A stretch of 64,000 nucleotides of DNA from Bretschneidera sinensis (Eukaryota; Streptophyta; Magnoliopsida; Brassicales; Akaniaceae): contig CM043698.1 of the NCBI GenBank assembly GCA_023935145.1, positions 71,572,501-71,636,500 on the forward strand, read 5' to 3'. The notes under the pieces were generated by a model that saw only the letters and a list, made by a program, of their open reading frames with translations, was not told where the DNA came from and searched no databases. The position numbers and the translations under genes were made by a program. Shown piece after piece: positions 43,841 through 57,320 of this stretch (position 1 is the stretch's first letter; every line of letters begins with the position of its first letter).

Positions 43841-44789
43841 TTTTGCCATCCTTTATGCTCATTTTTCAATTTGGTTCCTTTTTGTTTATCCACTGTCTGC
43901 ATGCTTCCCATTGTGAGAATGACTTTTTCTCTACTATAAAATTCAAAAAATATTTTCTCAGTGCTTTCCTGTTATTTCTGTATGTTATGTATACTTGTTT
44001 GAGAAGGTTCTTAGGGAATTTTCCTCTTAGGGTTGGCAGTTAATATCACGAACAAATGCTCATGCATGTTTAGTGATCTTTGGATTTAACACAGATTGTG
44101 TATATTCTGGTTATGTCCCTTCTTTAGAAGGGCTGGGGCTGGAAGTGTTATGGTTATATAGCTAGTATTTGTGGGAGCAGGGTTAAAATTTGTAAACTAA
44201 TTATGGGCTCAAAAAGGAGATCTAATTTCTGTACAAAACAATTTGCTAAAATTTGGGTCACCAGTTAATATATGTTTTTGGTCAATTCAGGGTCTGGGTT
44301 TTCAATAAAAGTCAAGTTTTAAGGTGCTATAAAGACTCAAGAGGCTATGAGCAATACATAAGAATAGTACATAGGCTGGTGCTGATGACATTTTTGGATG
44401 TTTGGGTTGAGTGGTAACCAGCTAAGAGGAGAAGAAGGTTGGGTTCAAGTAAATAGAGTTTGTGGATCCCAAAAAGAAATAGTGTATTGTTATGAAAGCA
44501 AAGAAATTAAGAGCAATGCAGAAGTAAATTAGAGAAGGAAATTGTATGCCTAAGCAAAGAGATTAAGAACAGTGCATAAGTAAATTAGAAGGATAGTGAA
44601 GAGAGAGAGGGTATAAGTTAGGATGGCTCTTGTTTACGACTTACTAGCCCTTCCATGAAATAAGAATAACAACCTTCCGAGTGTCATGTTTGATTTCTAT
44701 TAGCTTTTGAACATAGCAATGCTTTAGTCTTTTATATTAAATCAACTATAATCTTGATATATTGCTTGTTGTTGGTCTATGGTAAATCA

Positions 44790-44883
44790 GCCATCTGTGG
44801 AGTCTGCCGCTATAGATGTTGTCATTTCCATCTGTAGCTCACCTGAATTTTCTGGTGATCAATTGTTTGGGGATGCATCTTGA
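44790..44883 (+). pseudogene. Exon-like block in CACTA-1 (possible captured gene, part 2)
   Basis: After an acceptor-like TAAATCAG the sequence reads PSVESAAIDVVISICSSPEF, then SGDQLFGDAS and a stop. Composition again looks like a conserved helical protein and continues the style of 43691-43840 on the same strand. The family is not recognised. Confidence 0.3.
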
Positions 44884-45026
44884 TAATTTTTCTTTGTTTG
44901 GTTCAATGCTGCAATGCTAGGATCTTTCATGCTGTAAACTATATGCTAAAATAGAAAACATGGTCAAAATATTAGATTAGATAAGAACTAGATGTCGAAA
45001 TAGATATTACAAGCACAGAAACTGAT

Positions 45027-45700
45027 CTAAAATCCTATATTAGCCCATCTATGGAATTTATTAAAGATCCTATGGATATTTATGCATATACATAAATGCA
45101 GAAACATAAGGGAGTCATGCCCCACTGGAAAAGGCAATGAATAAATGTAACCATCGAGTCTAAAACCAAGTAAACCTTCAGGAATCACCATCCCTGATCT
45201 TTGAAAACATCTATTCCACAATGTCGTAACATCTCTTTGGTAACCAGCAAAAGTGTCAAGAAAAAGATTAAACATTTCTGAAAGCTGCAACAACCATGAT
45301 ATGCTTTTGAGTACAGTAGTATTTCTCGCACCACTGGAGCTTACTGAATTACTTCATGGATGTATACAGTATACCTCCAAAATTATATCTCCAGTTGGCT
45401 ACAGAAACAAGAGGATCCACCAAACAGTTACAGCACCCAACAAGATTACTCACAGATGTCTAAACCTGATAAGACATCCAACTGGCCAGAAAGGCAGTTC
45501 TACTCAATGGAATACCTTAGATATCCTTTGCTGGCTCCTAATGTATGCCTTTTTAGAACAATCTCGCAGATGCCAGTACATCCCCAAGAAATATCCAACT
45601 CAACTGGAACTATTCTATTCTCTTCCCGCAAAATTGCAAATTTTATATCACCTAGATGGTGCATGCCTTAAATTACATAGTCTTAGGCTACTTCACTAGA
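45027..45700 (-). pseudogene. Possible captured coding fragment on the minus strand
   Basis: The minus-strand frame 45027-45293 (containing MFNLFLDTFAGYQRDVT and RSGMVIPEGLLGFRLDGYIY) and the adjacent segment to 45700, read in shifting frames (VPVELDISWGCTGICEIVLK near 45570-45630), have protein-like composition without a family I can name. Plus-strand frames across 45253-45699 overlap it. It lies in the CACTA-1 region between the leader and the transposase, where captured host sequence is often found. It may be unrelated to the plus-strand blocks. Confidence 0.25.
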
Positions 45701-46845
45701 GAACAGCAAATGGGACATCATATCAAAAATTACAAAGTGAACAAAACCACTCATATATGAGGCATATGCCTTGTAAAAAAGATAAATAAGAGCTACCAAA
45801 ACTCCAAAAGACACTTAATAATAGTAACAGCTACATCAGAAGCACGATACTGACTTCATAGGGATAATCCATCTTTCTCAAGACATTGTAGGCTTTCCAT
45901 GGAGGTTCCATGATATGCAAAACAGAAATAATAGTATAAGGACAATTTGCAGTGAGCAACTAAGAAATATGTTTTAGTTCCGCATATGTGAACAAGTAAC
46001 TGAAATTCACTTGTTTAAGACTAAATTCTATAAACAGTGTCACAAGAACTAAAAGTTACTTAAAAATAGGCTGTATCTAGAATCAGAAACTGATTAATAA
46101 AAAAAAGGTAATTTAAATAGGTTATGAAGCAAGTCCAGACTGTAGAAGGTAGCCTTTCATCCCCCTCCTCCCAAACCTACAATTTTTAGGCTTCTTTTTC
46201 TAATTCTGCAAGGAAGCTCACATACACTAGTTAGGCTTAAGTTAATTAATTTAAACCTGGGAATTAGGATAGATAACTATTGTGATGTTACATGTATGGA
46301 AACAAGAAAATGTTGTAGGGATGTAATGGTGAGATTCTTAGAGGACCTTATGGGAGTCATGACCTGGATTGAATCAAAAGCCTAGCCACCGGTTAGCCAA
46401 CTCTGACTCAAAATCTAAACTATACTCGAACAGAAAGATGTATTTAAAATAGAGAAAGGAGTGTTTTCCTTTTGTTTGGACTTTATTATTTATGTCCAAC
46501 ATGATTAGCATCCAACTAGAGAATGAGTCTTTCCTCCCTCAATTTCGAGCTTTCTTTTCCTTATTTAGGTTACATATAGAAAAATGTCACCTTCAATTCA
46601 CCAATAATTATATGCATGCATTTTGTATTTGAATTTCTTGGACTTTAATTCATATAGAAAAACTGTCTTGGACTTCAAATCACCAATAATTATATGCACA
46701 CTTTACTCAATTTGTTGTTATCAATTTCAATTCATCCACTTACCAATCAAATATAAGTTTGTGATTATGCCTTCGTTTGCTAAAAATATTTCAATTATAA
46801 CTTTCTTAACATTGTTTTAGGAAAGTCTATTGGTGTCATCTAAAA

Positions 46846-49800
46846 ATGGATAAAAGTTGGATAGATAAACCGAGGTCGAGTAAAGCCTATATGGATGGTG
46901 TTGCAAACTTCATTATATTTGCGTGTTAGGAAGCTTGTGGTCGTGGTAGTATTGTTTGTCCATATAGAAGATGTGATAATTGTTATTCATTCGAACTAGA
47001 AATTGTTCAGGAGCATTTATTGTATAATGGGTTTAGTCCAGGTTACACCGAGTAGGTTTTTCATGGGGAGAAAGTCTTTCGTATAGACCACACTCACACT
47101 AGTTAACAACCCACAAGTGTTCCAGTTGGCTTCATGGGACGAGATGACGTGTTGGGTTTGCTCCGAGGTGCCTTCGAGGTTACTTGTGAAAACCCAAACA
47201 ATGAACTGTTAAGTTCAGGAATCGAAGTGGGATCTTCAAATGAGCACAGTGAAGAGCAACAGACTCATGGTGGGTTTGAGTTCAATAATTGTGGTGATCC
47301 TTCACACGTCGAACGTCCAGTTCGTTATGCTATTAATGAGACAACTCAGTATCACAATTTGATGAAAGATTACGATAATGAACTTTATCCAGGTTGTTAG
47401 AATTTCACAAAGTTAAGTTTTATGTTATATCTACTGCACCTCAAATGTTTGAATGGGTGGTCTGGTAAATCTCTGACTATGTTGCTTGAGTTTATCAACA
47501 TGGCATTTCCGATGTGTGCTCCATTTCTATCAAATTATTATGAAGCCGTGAAGATTATCAAAGGATTGGGTCTTGGCTATGAGAAGATTCATATTTGTCC
47601 TAATGACTGCACACTGTATTGTGGTGAGCATGTGAATGATGAATTTTGTCATGCGTGTGGTGTGCTATGGTGGGTTAAAAACAATGCTGATGATGAGGAT
47701 CTATTGAATGAGATGGATGGTCAATCGAAAAAGAAAAAGCCAGCTAAGGTATTGCATTATTTTCCACTAATACTGAGATTGAAGAAGATATATACATCAT
47801 CTAAAACGGCTTCATTGATGAGATGGCATCACAAAGATCGGACAAATGATGGGATTTTAAGACACCCGATGGATGGATTAGCTTGGAATGAATTAGATAC
47901 TTTGTATCTCAATTTTGCATCTGATCCTCGGAGTGTTAGGCTTGGCCTAGCTAGTGACGAATTCAATCATTTTCGAACAATGAGTTCAACTTATAGCACA
48001 TGGCCCGTTCTTTTGGTCCCATACAACTTGCCACCGTGGCTTTGCATGAAGCAAACATCTTTCCCCCTTTCAATGGTTATTCCTGGTGAGAGAAACCCTG
48101 ATAATGATATTGATATCTTTTTGCAGCCTCTAATGGAAGAGTTGAAACAATTATGGGATGGTGTTGATGAGTTTGATGCGTCCATCAATCAAAGCTTTAA
48201 GCTTCTCTTCTTTGGACCATTAACGATTTTCCAGCATATGCAAACTTATTTGGTTGGAGCACCAAGGGGTGGGTTGCTTATCCATGTTGTGGGGAATCTA
48301 CGCATTTTGTATGGTTAAAGCACGGGTGAAAGTTTTGCTATATAGGTTATCGTTGATGGTTAGCAGAAAACCATGAGTTTCGTTTTCAAAAAGATCAGTT
48401 TGATGGCACCATAGAGTTCCTGTTCCACCATCTGGACATGATATTTTAAGACAACTAGAGGGTGGAAACTATATCTATGGTAAAACCTCGAAGCCTTCTA
48501 AGAAAATGGCAAGAAATGATGTTGGTACCTATATGGGACAAGTACTAATGGATAAAGGTGATAACCTTTTTGAGGGTGTGGACGATTTCCTTGAAAATGT
48601 TGATAATGAGGATCTTCCCATTGATGAGGAAGTTGTGGATATGTTGTGGAAAAAAAGAAGCATTTTTTTTAGTTACCATATTGGAAAGACAATCTATTGC
48701 GTCATAATTTAGATGTGATGCATATAAAGAAGAATGTGTGTGATAATTTGATTGGAATAATATTGAATATAGATGGTAAGACTAAAGATAATAAAAAGGC
48801 ACGTCGAGATCTCGAGGAAATTGATATTAGGAAAGACCTCTTTTTAGTTGTTCTTCCTAATAGAAAAGATCACTCGCCTCTAGCATGCTACACTATGTCC
48901 ACGAAGGAGAAACACAATTTCTTGACAGTTTTGGCAAATCTTAAAGTTCCTGTTGGGTATGCATCAAACATCTCGAGATGTGTCAACCTAAAGGATTATA
49001 AGCTGTCAAACTTAAAGAGTCATGATGGTCACATATTGATGCAAGAAATCCTTCCCATTGCCTTAAGAGCATCATTGCCTAGACATGTTGTAGCAGTTTT
49101 TTATGAGTTATCATCATTTTTCAAAGCTTTATGCTCTAAAGCCTTTAATCTTCATAAGCTTGACATATTGGAGTCGCGTATTGCTTTGACACTCTGCCAT
49201 TTGGAGAAAATATTCGCCTCGGGTTTCTTTACCATTATGGTTCATCTTATCATTCACTTAGCCTCCGAGGCTAGACTTGAGGGTCCCGTACACTACGGGT
49301 GGATATATCCTGTTGAGAGGCTAGATATTCAAAGCTAATTTGTGCACTTTTTTTTTGTTATATATTGGCTACTTAATTTATCTTTAATTTTTTGGCTTTG
49401 TAAGGTATTTAGTGCGCTTGAAATCTTACGTATGTAATAGAAGTCAACCCGATGAGTCAATTGCTGAAGGGTACAATGGGGAAGAGTGTCTAACATATTG
49501 CTCCCAATACTTCAAAGGTGTAGAGACAAAATTCAACCGCCCCCAAAGGAACAATGATACTGTAAATTATTTGGATGAATACATGATTTCCTCTGGTGGA
49601 CGAATAATGGGAAAGATTATGAGTGTTGAGCTCGATGACATGTCATTGGCTCAAGCACATCGTTATGTGTTGCTCCATAATGATAAACTTTCTGACCTTC
49701 GTAGGTTAGTAACAATAAAAGAACTTAATTAGTAATCATTTGTTTAAATTAAGTTTTTATTATCTGTTGTTATCACTATAATGGCTAACAGTTAGATAAA

Positions 49801-50616
49801 AACATCAATTATTGCAGCGAATTTTTGACTGCTCAAAGACTAACCAACCGTTCAATTCGACCAATACAAAGTCCTGAACAAAAGTAGTTGGTTGAGAAAT
49901 TTCCTTCATGGCTTATGAGACAGGTTAGGCATAATAACAACTGTCTTCGAATGTTATAAGTGTTTTCAATAAAACATTGAATGACGTTGTCTCAATTAAT
50001 TGTTGGGAAATGTTTAGGTGCCATGGATGGTGGATAACAATTATTCAGAAGAAATAATTGCCTTTGCTTGAGGTTCAAATAATGTTGTTAGGAGATTTAA
50101 TGGATTCAACATCAATGGCTTTAAATTCAACAAAAGGAATGTGAGAGGTTTAGATGATCTCAAAATTCGGGAGTTATAGTTGAAGCAGATGATAAAATAT
50201 ATTATGGTGTGCTCAAAGATATCATCGAGTTGGATTACTATGGGACGTTTAAGATTGTGTTGTTCCGTTGTGATTAGGTGGATATTAATTCACCTAGGGG
50301 TTTAAAGAAAGATGCAAGTAGGTGCATTCTCGTGAACTTGAATAGGTTCATACACACGGGTCAGTTATTGAAGGATGACCCATTCATTATTTCATCTCAA
50401 GCGAAACAAGTGTTTTATGTGCAAGACCCAACAAGAAAGGAATGGTATCATGCTGTGATCACAAAGCCAAGGGACCTATATGAAATGGGAAAAAAAACGT
50501 AGGAAGAGGATGATGACAATTATAATCAGTGCATGCCTTCTAATGTAGTCGTAGACGATCAATTAGATTGTATCTCAACTTGGGCTAGGATGGACATTGA
50601 CGAAGATACCAACTAG
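46846..50616 (+). pseudogene. TNP2-type CACTA transposase gene (decayed)
   Basis: TNP2 is the catalytic transposase of En/Spm elements. From the ATG at 46846 comes the transposon-associated N-terminal domain (MDKSWIDKPRSSKAYMDGV, then CPYRRCDNC). In-frame stops lie at 46927 and near the family's conserved Trp at 47054. The Tnp2 core follows (47422-48318): CPNDCTLYCGEH, RWHHKDRTNDGILRHPMDG, RLGLASDEFNHF, STWPVLLVPYNLPPWLCMK. Then come a DUF4218-like region (48697-49732; FLTVLANLKVP, ILPIALRASLPRHVV, FFKALCSKAFN), interrupted by a probable intron at about 49340-49404. A DUF4216-like region (50190-50510; ELDYYGTFKIVLFRCD, VDINSPRGLKKD, VFYVQDPTRKEWYH) and an acidic tail end at TAG 50614-50616. 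Several stops and frameshifts make it non-functional. Confidence 0.9.
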
Positions 50617-51789
50617 TTTTATGTGCATTTCCATGTAATTGTATTTGAGATGTGTATTTGTGTGATGCACATGTGTGTCAACGAGAATAATGTATTGTTT
50701 TATTGTATTCTTTCGGGTTACTGTTGCTTTGTATTACGCAGTTCAAGAGTCCTTAACTTTTATACGTACAGTTTATGAAATATTACTTCAGAATGTAGTA
50801 AACTTCTGTTTTAGTTGTATGATTGATTATTGCTTGTTCTTTAAATCCTATCTGAAACACTTATTTGTTCATTTATTCACAGGTTCTCAAAATTTATTGA
50901 TTGCTGCATTTGCTACGAGCCCTTGACCATTCCTATCTTTCGGGTGTGGTTCTTCTATTTCTTGTTAACTCTTAATGCATTCTTGATAGTGTGAGATATA
51001 ATCATTTTTATGTTTTTATGTATACAGATTGCAAGATGTATAGGTCAAAAAATATTCCTCCCTCAGTCAGAGATAACATATCAAACCAGGCTCCGGCCGA
51101 GTCTTCACACTATCAAGAAGATATTGACCATGAGCATGAGTATCACCTTGATGATGATCATGACTCACAAAATGATTCTGAGCATGAGCCAATAACAACG
51201 GAAAGTGAAAACAATGATAATGAACAATTCGAGATAATTGGTAATTTTTGTATTATAATACATTCTCTTTATAACTAGTTTGATATCACATTGTTATACT
51301 AATTATAAAATTTATGTTTTCAATGTTTGGATTCTGAAGGGAGGGTGAAGAAGCAAACATGTGTCTTGAGAACCTCACAAGTGTGGTCCCTTGAACGTGG
51401 TGAAAAAATTGTGGTCCACTTCAATGCACGTAATCAGCTAATTAAAAAGGGCGACCAAATATCAAGTAGCTGGTTGAGCAAGGTTGCAAAGAGAGGGAAC
51501 CTTTGTGCACTTAATTGCATAGATTGGAAGAAGGTCCCTTCTAACTACAAGAAGGATTCGGGTAAGTAACAACTTAATTTCGGGTTTTCCTCCAAATTTT
51601 TGTTGTTTTTTTTTGTTTTTGTGGTGTTGTACATGCATAATCCCTAACACCAATAATGCTTATTTGACATTGATTTCCTTTCTTTGTGGTAGAGGAAGTT
51701 CCATTACCCTATGATTGAGGCGATAGACAAAATTTTATTGAGGATGATAGGGAAAAAAATGGAAGGACTACCGATATGTGCTTAAGAGG

Positions 51790-54700
51790 GACCACGTGAG
51801 AATAGTTAGATATTGTATAGGGGGTTTGGAATCGACAACTTTAGAGTAATCTTGAGTCCGAAGTTTTCTTTTAAAAATGTTTCTTATATAAAAGGGGAGA
51901 GAAATTTGAATGTTTTGTAAATTTTAGGGATTTAAAAAGTGATGCATTAGTTATGCTGTATGAATATGATTGTACATGAAATAAGTTGTTTGATGATGAT
52001 GAATTTTGAATTGTTTAGTATGACATGATATGTGCATGACATTTACACTAGAGCTTGAGCTTAGAGGTGACAATTTCGTCTCAAGTAAGGCTTATCTGGG
52101 ATAGGTCGTGACATTTTTGGTATCAGAGCATAGGTTTATGATTCTATAGACCCTACTTGCATGAGCATGGTGTATGAGGAGTTTGTAAAGAGTCGATCGT
52201 GTAAGGTTAGAGATGATCTCGTTTAAGAATGAAAGCTGATATTCAAATGGGCTGGAGTAAGAGTTCTTAAAGATGGAGTGGGTTAATTTCATATTGTACT
52301 GAATGATTTTGTGTTATATGTAATTACTTTATTATGCTTGTGTAATTACAAGTATAGCTATTATTAAAAGTTATGAATATGAAACCTTTATCTCGAAGTG
52401 AATTGTCAAACTTATACATACATACATACATATGTATGTGAATTGTGTTGCTATGTGGTTAGTTATATAGTAAAGATGTGGGAAGGTAATAAAAATGGTT
52501 GATTTGATTGAATAGGAAATTTTACGTTAATAGTATGTCTTGTTGGTAAATTAGTGGTTAAATGCTAGTTGATGGGTTGGAGAGGTTGCTAGGAATGATT
52601 TTCTAAAATAAATGGTAAAATGTTTGATATTAAGAAATAGTTATTAAGGAGATTGTAAAAAATTGAATGGAATGAAGTCATAAATAAATGAGTTGATAGA
52701 TGTATATGTTTGGTGATAGTGGTATTTGAACTTGTGATGGATGGGTATGATGGAATGACATTTGAAATAGTATTGGATCTGGGATGTTCTTGAAATTGTA
52801 TGTTGTGTTTGCTATTAGGAAATGTGGAAAGTCCAAGAATTTGGAGAGGTAGTATCAAAATTTTGTAAGAATGATAAGAATTCTTGACTTTAAAATATGA
52901 AATAAAGATGGGAGATTGATATGTTGGTAGAATTTTGATGGATTAACAAGCATGGAAAAGGAGAAAAATATAAATTATTAAAATAAATAGTTGACGTAGT
53001 GAGAGATGTAATGTTGAAGGTGATTAATAGTAAAAGGGAGAAATTTTTTGAGAAAGTGAATAACCATGTTAGATTAATGTCAAAGGAAAATTTTGCGATA
53101 CTTTGGAATTTGAAGAAAGATAATTAAGGAAATATGTACTTATCTTGAATAGAAATTTTATAGGTAAAATTAGAGTAGCTAGTGTAGTTGATTGGAAGTA
53201 TGTAATTATAGTAGGGAGTTGAATTATGAAATTTCAATTGAAATAGTTGATGATGGAGATTTTTATATGAAATTGTAAGAGGAATAGTGTGTTGAATCTT
53301 AACAAAATTCAAGTGTGATGAGGTGTTAATCAAAGGATATTGGTGAATTTCCTTTAAAACTTGGAACTCTTATTAAAGATTTTAAAAGGGGATTAAATAA
53401 AAGATTTGTACTTGTAAGTCTAAAAGTTCTACTCTATTTGGAGAATAATTTAGGAAGTGCTAATTTGAAGCTAGTAAAAGATAGGAAGTGATGGGTTGAC
53501 GTAATATAAAGTGTAGAAATTATTAGAGGATTTGATCTCAGTATAGTTTGGATAAAAGGAAAGAACGATGGCTAGTGAAGGCATGAGATGTGTGATTAAC
53601 CTTAGAGGTTATAAATTTAATAAAAGTATTAATGGGATATAGTATAGAAGATTAAGAGTCTAATGAGGTACAAAAGTGTTAGAATTATTGTTGTGAAAAG
53701 AAGTAAGGGTTGAATGTGAGATCAAGAAGATTTGGACAAGGATTCATTGGATGAGTTAGAGTTTTGATCAAGAACCACTAAATGTGATTTTTACTATTTA
53801 CCTAGTGAGAAAGTTTTAGTAATTATTAGTTAGTGAAGTTAATAAAATCATGGAGAATAAAGTAACTAGCTTATGGGTTTGTTGAAATTTTGAAGAATAT
53901 CATAAAATATAAAATTGGGGGAATGGTTTAGTAAAGGAGAAAATTGGAGAAAATGAAAATTTATAAAAAAAATAAAAAGGTAAGTTCTTAAATATAACTT
54001 GGAGCATTGGATGTGGAGGGGTTTAAAATAGAGTAAAGAAAATTTCAAATTTTACAAGACTATGTACATGATAAGTGAGTAATCTAAATTCAGAAAGGCT
54101 AAGTAATGGTGATTTTGAAGTTATCTAAGTAATTGAGAGGAATTTTGAAAGTTTTAAAGAGATTCGGTAAATTGTTACTAATTGTATACGTTGGGAGAAG
54201 AGTATAAAAGCTTGAGCAAAACCTAAAGACTAAAATTTTTGAAGGTTTTAAAAGACTATAGACTTTGTATGTTAAATAATAATGGAGACACTATCAATAA
54301 TGTTTAATCTATTGAGGATTGTCAGATTTTGGATGGTTTTCTAAAGGATTTAAATTCTAAAATGAGCAAAGTTATGTGAATTAAAAATCAAAATGATATA
54401 TGAATTTTACTAGAATGATAATTTTGTGATGAGTAAAAGAAGGGGTGATAATCAGCAACTTGAAAAGGGTAATGTAAAGATTTTAATGCTTATGAAGAAA
54501 AAGAGGTAAGTAAAGAAGTGGCGATAATACGATTCAATGAACTAAATAATGAAAAGATGAGTTAAAGAGTAAAAAGTTTATGCGGAAGTCTTTTTGTCTT
54601 GGAGGATAAAAATAGTGTTTGAGTTTTGATAAAAATGATGAAAATTTTCTTATGAATAAAATGAATGGTGTTGTTTGTGGGACTAAGAGGGTGGATTGGA

Positions 54701-55423
54701 GGAGCGTAGAATAGTGACATTTAATAGAGGTAAATATTTAACTAGTGATTATGTTTTGGAAATATCTAGTAGTAGTGTAAAGATAATCATGTCAGTAATC
54801 ATAATGATAGAAAAACCAACAAGGTTGAGATGACTTAAAGTTTTAAATGGCATTAGTGAGAACTTTAAATGCAATAAGATGATACCTATGTAAGTAGTAT
54901 GGTACTAACGATCAAGAAAAACTATAACATGGTTTAAATTGGAAAACATCTAGATAAAAGGTGATAATGACTAAAATAATGTATAACAACTTAATTGTTT
55001 TTAACTAAAGGGTTATCTGGTGATTCTTGTGAGAGTTAGGCGGGTAAGATGTGTAACGACCCATCCCGAGATGGCTACCACTAAGATGGTGTCATCACGT
55101 TTTGAAATCCCAACATGACACATATATGTAACAATACATCAACTGAAATAAAAAAATTTCATCCAATCATTAACTCTTCTCAGAGAAAATACTTCATCAT
55201 CCTCCTTTCAGAAGCAATATATACATATAACAAAATGCATGAAAATATTTTTATTACAAATTTTTCTTTCTTTTTTCTTATAATGTTTGAGGACTTGACC
55301 ACGAGACTTACTTAAGTTAGTTACTCTGCTATCAGCTCTAAACTCTATCTATCCTGCCCGCTGCCTGAAAATTTTCAATAATGAGGAATGAGCTTCACAA
55401 GCTTAGTGAATCAAGACAAAACA
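51790..55423 (+). mobile_element. Non-coding, C-poor LTR element nested in the TNPA gene
   Basis: An LTR 3' end (GGTCGTGACA, ending at 52113) is followed by a primer site TTTGGTATCAGAGC at about 52115-52130. About 2.9 kb of sequence without any gag or pol frame follows. At 55052 a sequence starting TGTAACGACCCATCCCGAG matches the first part of the 2.16-kb solo LTR at 38119. The two ends are related to each other as inverted copies rather than as direct LTRs. It behaves like a large non-autonomous LTR derivative or a rearranged gypsy-like element. Outer borders are approximate. Confidence 0.55.
52115..52130 (+). promoter_or_regulatory. Primer-binding site of the nested LTR element
   Basis: TTTTGGTATCAGAGC follows the LTR end GTCGTGACA by one or two bases and matches the tRNA-Met complement used by many plant gypsy-type elements. 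Confidence 0.7.
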
Positions 55424-55918
55424 GCAAGTTTTGAGCAACAATGTCCCAAAAGGAGTAAATCAAGGCCAGTGGAAGCAACTGGTGAACTATTGGTTCTCTG
55501 AGTAGAATGAGGTTGTTTTAAGATAATTATTCTCATTTGGATTCTCATTGTTTCTATTTTTCTAATAATGACTTATTATTCAGTTGGTTTATTATTGGTG
55601 TAGAAATATTCTACTATAGGGACAGCGGCACGTGAAAGACAACAATGCCTTCACACGATCGGTTCAAAGAGTTTTGCTCGAAGATGAGATGAATATGTGA
55701 GTTCATTTGCTTCATTCATCCATTCTTTCATTGAGATGTAGTGTATTGAGTCACTATCTGAACTTTTTTCATAAATGGTAGGAGATAACACATGGAAATG
55801 AGCCTGGGCGCATAGAGTTTTTTGCTGAAACTCATAAACGCAAGGATGAGACTTTTATTGATGAAGCATCACGACAATTTATGGTAAGTTCACTTACGTA
55901 TATGATGGAATGCTTGAG

Positions 55919-56660
55919 CAGAAATGATATTAAATTCATTTTTGCTGCTCTCTTAGGCCCTTTTTATGTAATAAGGGATCTACTCCTTTATTTGTATTGG
56001 GCCTAACCCATTATTAATACCTACATGAGTAGCTTATTTCAGTTCTTCTATTTCAGCATACAGTGTGTAGATTTCTCATTTAATTATGCCTACTGTTGAG
56101 TTTTGTGAATTCAAACAAAAAAAGAAATCAAAAGAAAGAGATGTGAAGTAGTTTAGAATCATAAGAAAAGTTGAAATACTAATAGGTATGTTTAGCTGGA
56201 TGAAAATATATGCTTAGGTTCTTGATTTAATTCAACAGTTTATTGACTTGATCTTGATTTCGTTTTGTCCGGCAGGACCAGCACATGTATATTGTTTGCT
56301 AATCAGCAATTAAAAATCCATTAAAGTCAATAAAACATTATTCTTGACTTGATCTTTATTTTTGATTTTTGGTAATTCTTTCTCTAGCGTGTCTATTGTC
56401 ATCCTAGAATAATGTGGCCAGGCAAGTGAATTTACATGAGCAGTAGCTCTGGAATTTCTAGGAGCAGTAGTTCTAGAATAGACAGTAAAATTCACAAGCA
56501 GAAATGATATTAAATTCATTTATTCTGCTCTCTCTTAGGCCCTTTTTATGTAATAAGGGATTTACTCCTTCATTTGTATTGGGCTTAACCCATTATTAAT
56601 ACCTACATGAAGTGCTTATTTTAGTTCTTCTATTTCAGCATACAGTGTGTAGATTTCTAT
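55919..56660. repeat. Duplicated ~160-bp block in a TNPA intron
   Basis: GCAGAAATGATATTAAATTC begins a block at 55919 and again at 56499. Both continue through CTTAGGCCCTTTTTATGTAA and CAGCATACAGTGTGTAGATT with about 95 percent identity. The intervening 420 bases differ. Confidence 0.85.
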
Positions 56661-57320
56661 TTCAGCATCCAGTGTGTCTATGCTACTACTTTCTATAATG
56701 TGTCTCTATCCCTTTCTGTGATCAGTGTGTGTGTGTGTCTCTTCCCTCTATGTGATTAGTGTGGCTGTTGGGCTAGTGAGAGAGCTTCTGTGTGTGTTTG
56801 TTTGATCCGTATGAGTTTATATTGGTGCAGTGTGTGTGGTTGTGAGGGTTTGACAGAGCTGCTGTGAGTTAGCGTGGTTGTGTGTGCAGATGTGATCAGT
56901 GTGTGGGTGTTTCTGTCTCTGTTGTATGTGTTGGTGTTCTGTGAGTTTGTGGGGCTGCTTGTGATGTGTGTCTGTCTGTGGCTGCAGGGTGTGAGAGAGC
57001 CACTTTGTATGTGTGTTAGTGCGTGACATGTGTTGTGCTCTATGCTATGAGATCAGTATAATCAGTGTGCTACTGTGTTCTGTGTTGTGTGTGTGTGCGC
57101 AACTGTGATCAGTGTCTGTGCTTCTATGTTCTGCTAGATGGTGTGTGTGTGAGAGAGAGTTCCATCTCTCAAAGTGTGTATTGATTGCTCTTGAGGCCAC
57201 TATGTTCTCCTTTTTATTTTCTAAACTTCCTCTACATCCATTTACATGTGTTTGTGTTCATTCAAATTTTTTGCAAGTATATAATAAAGTTGTGTGTGAA
57301 GCTGTGATCAGTGTGTATTA
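56660..57320. repeat. TG-rich low-complexity stretch in a TNPA intron
   Basis: Irregular (TG)n with repeated ATCAGTGTGTGTG and AGTGTGTGG motifs over about 650 bases. Frames on either strand reflect the repeat. Confidence 0.8.

Noticed and set aside
56817..57029. His/Thr-rich minus-strand open frame
   Set aside because: Translation of the TG-rich low-complexity tract.
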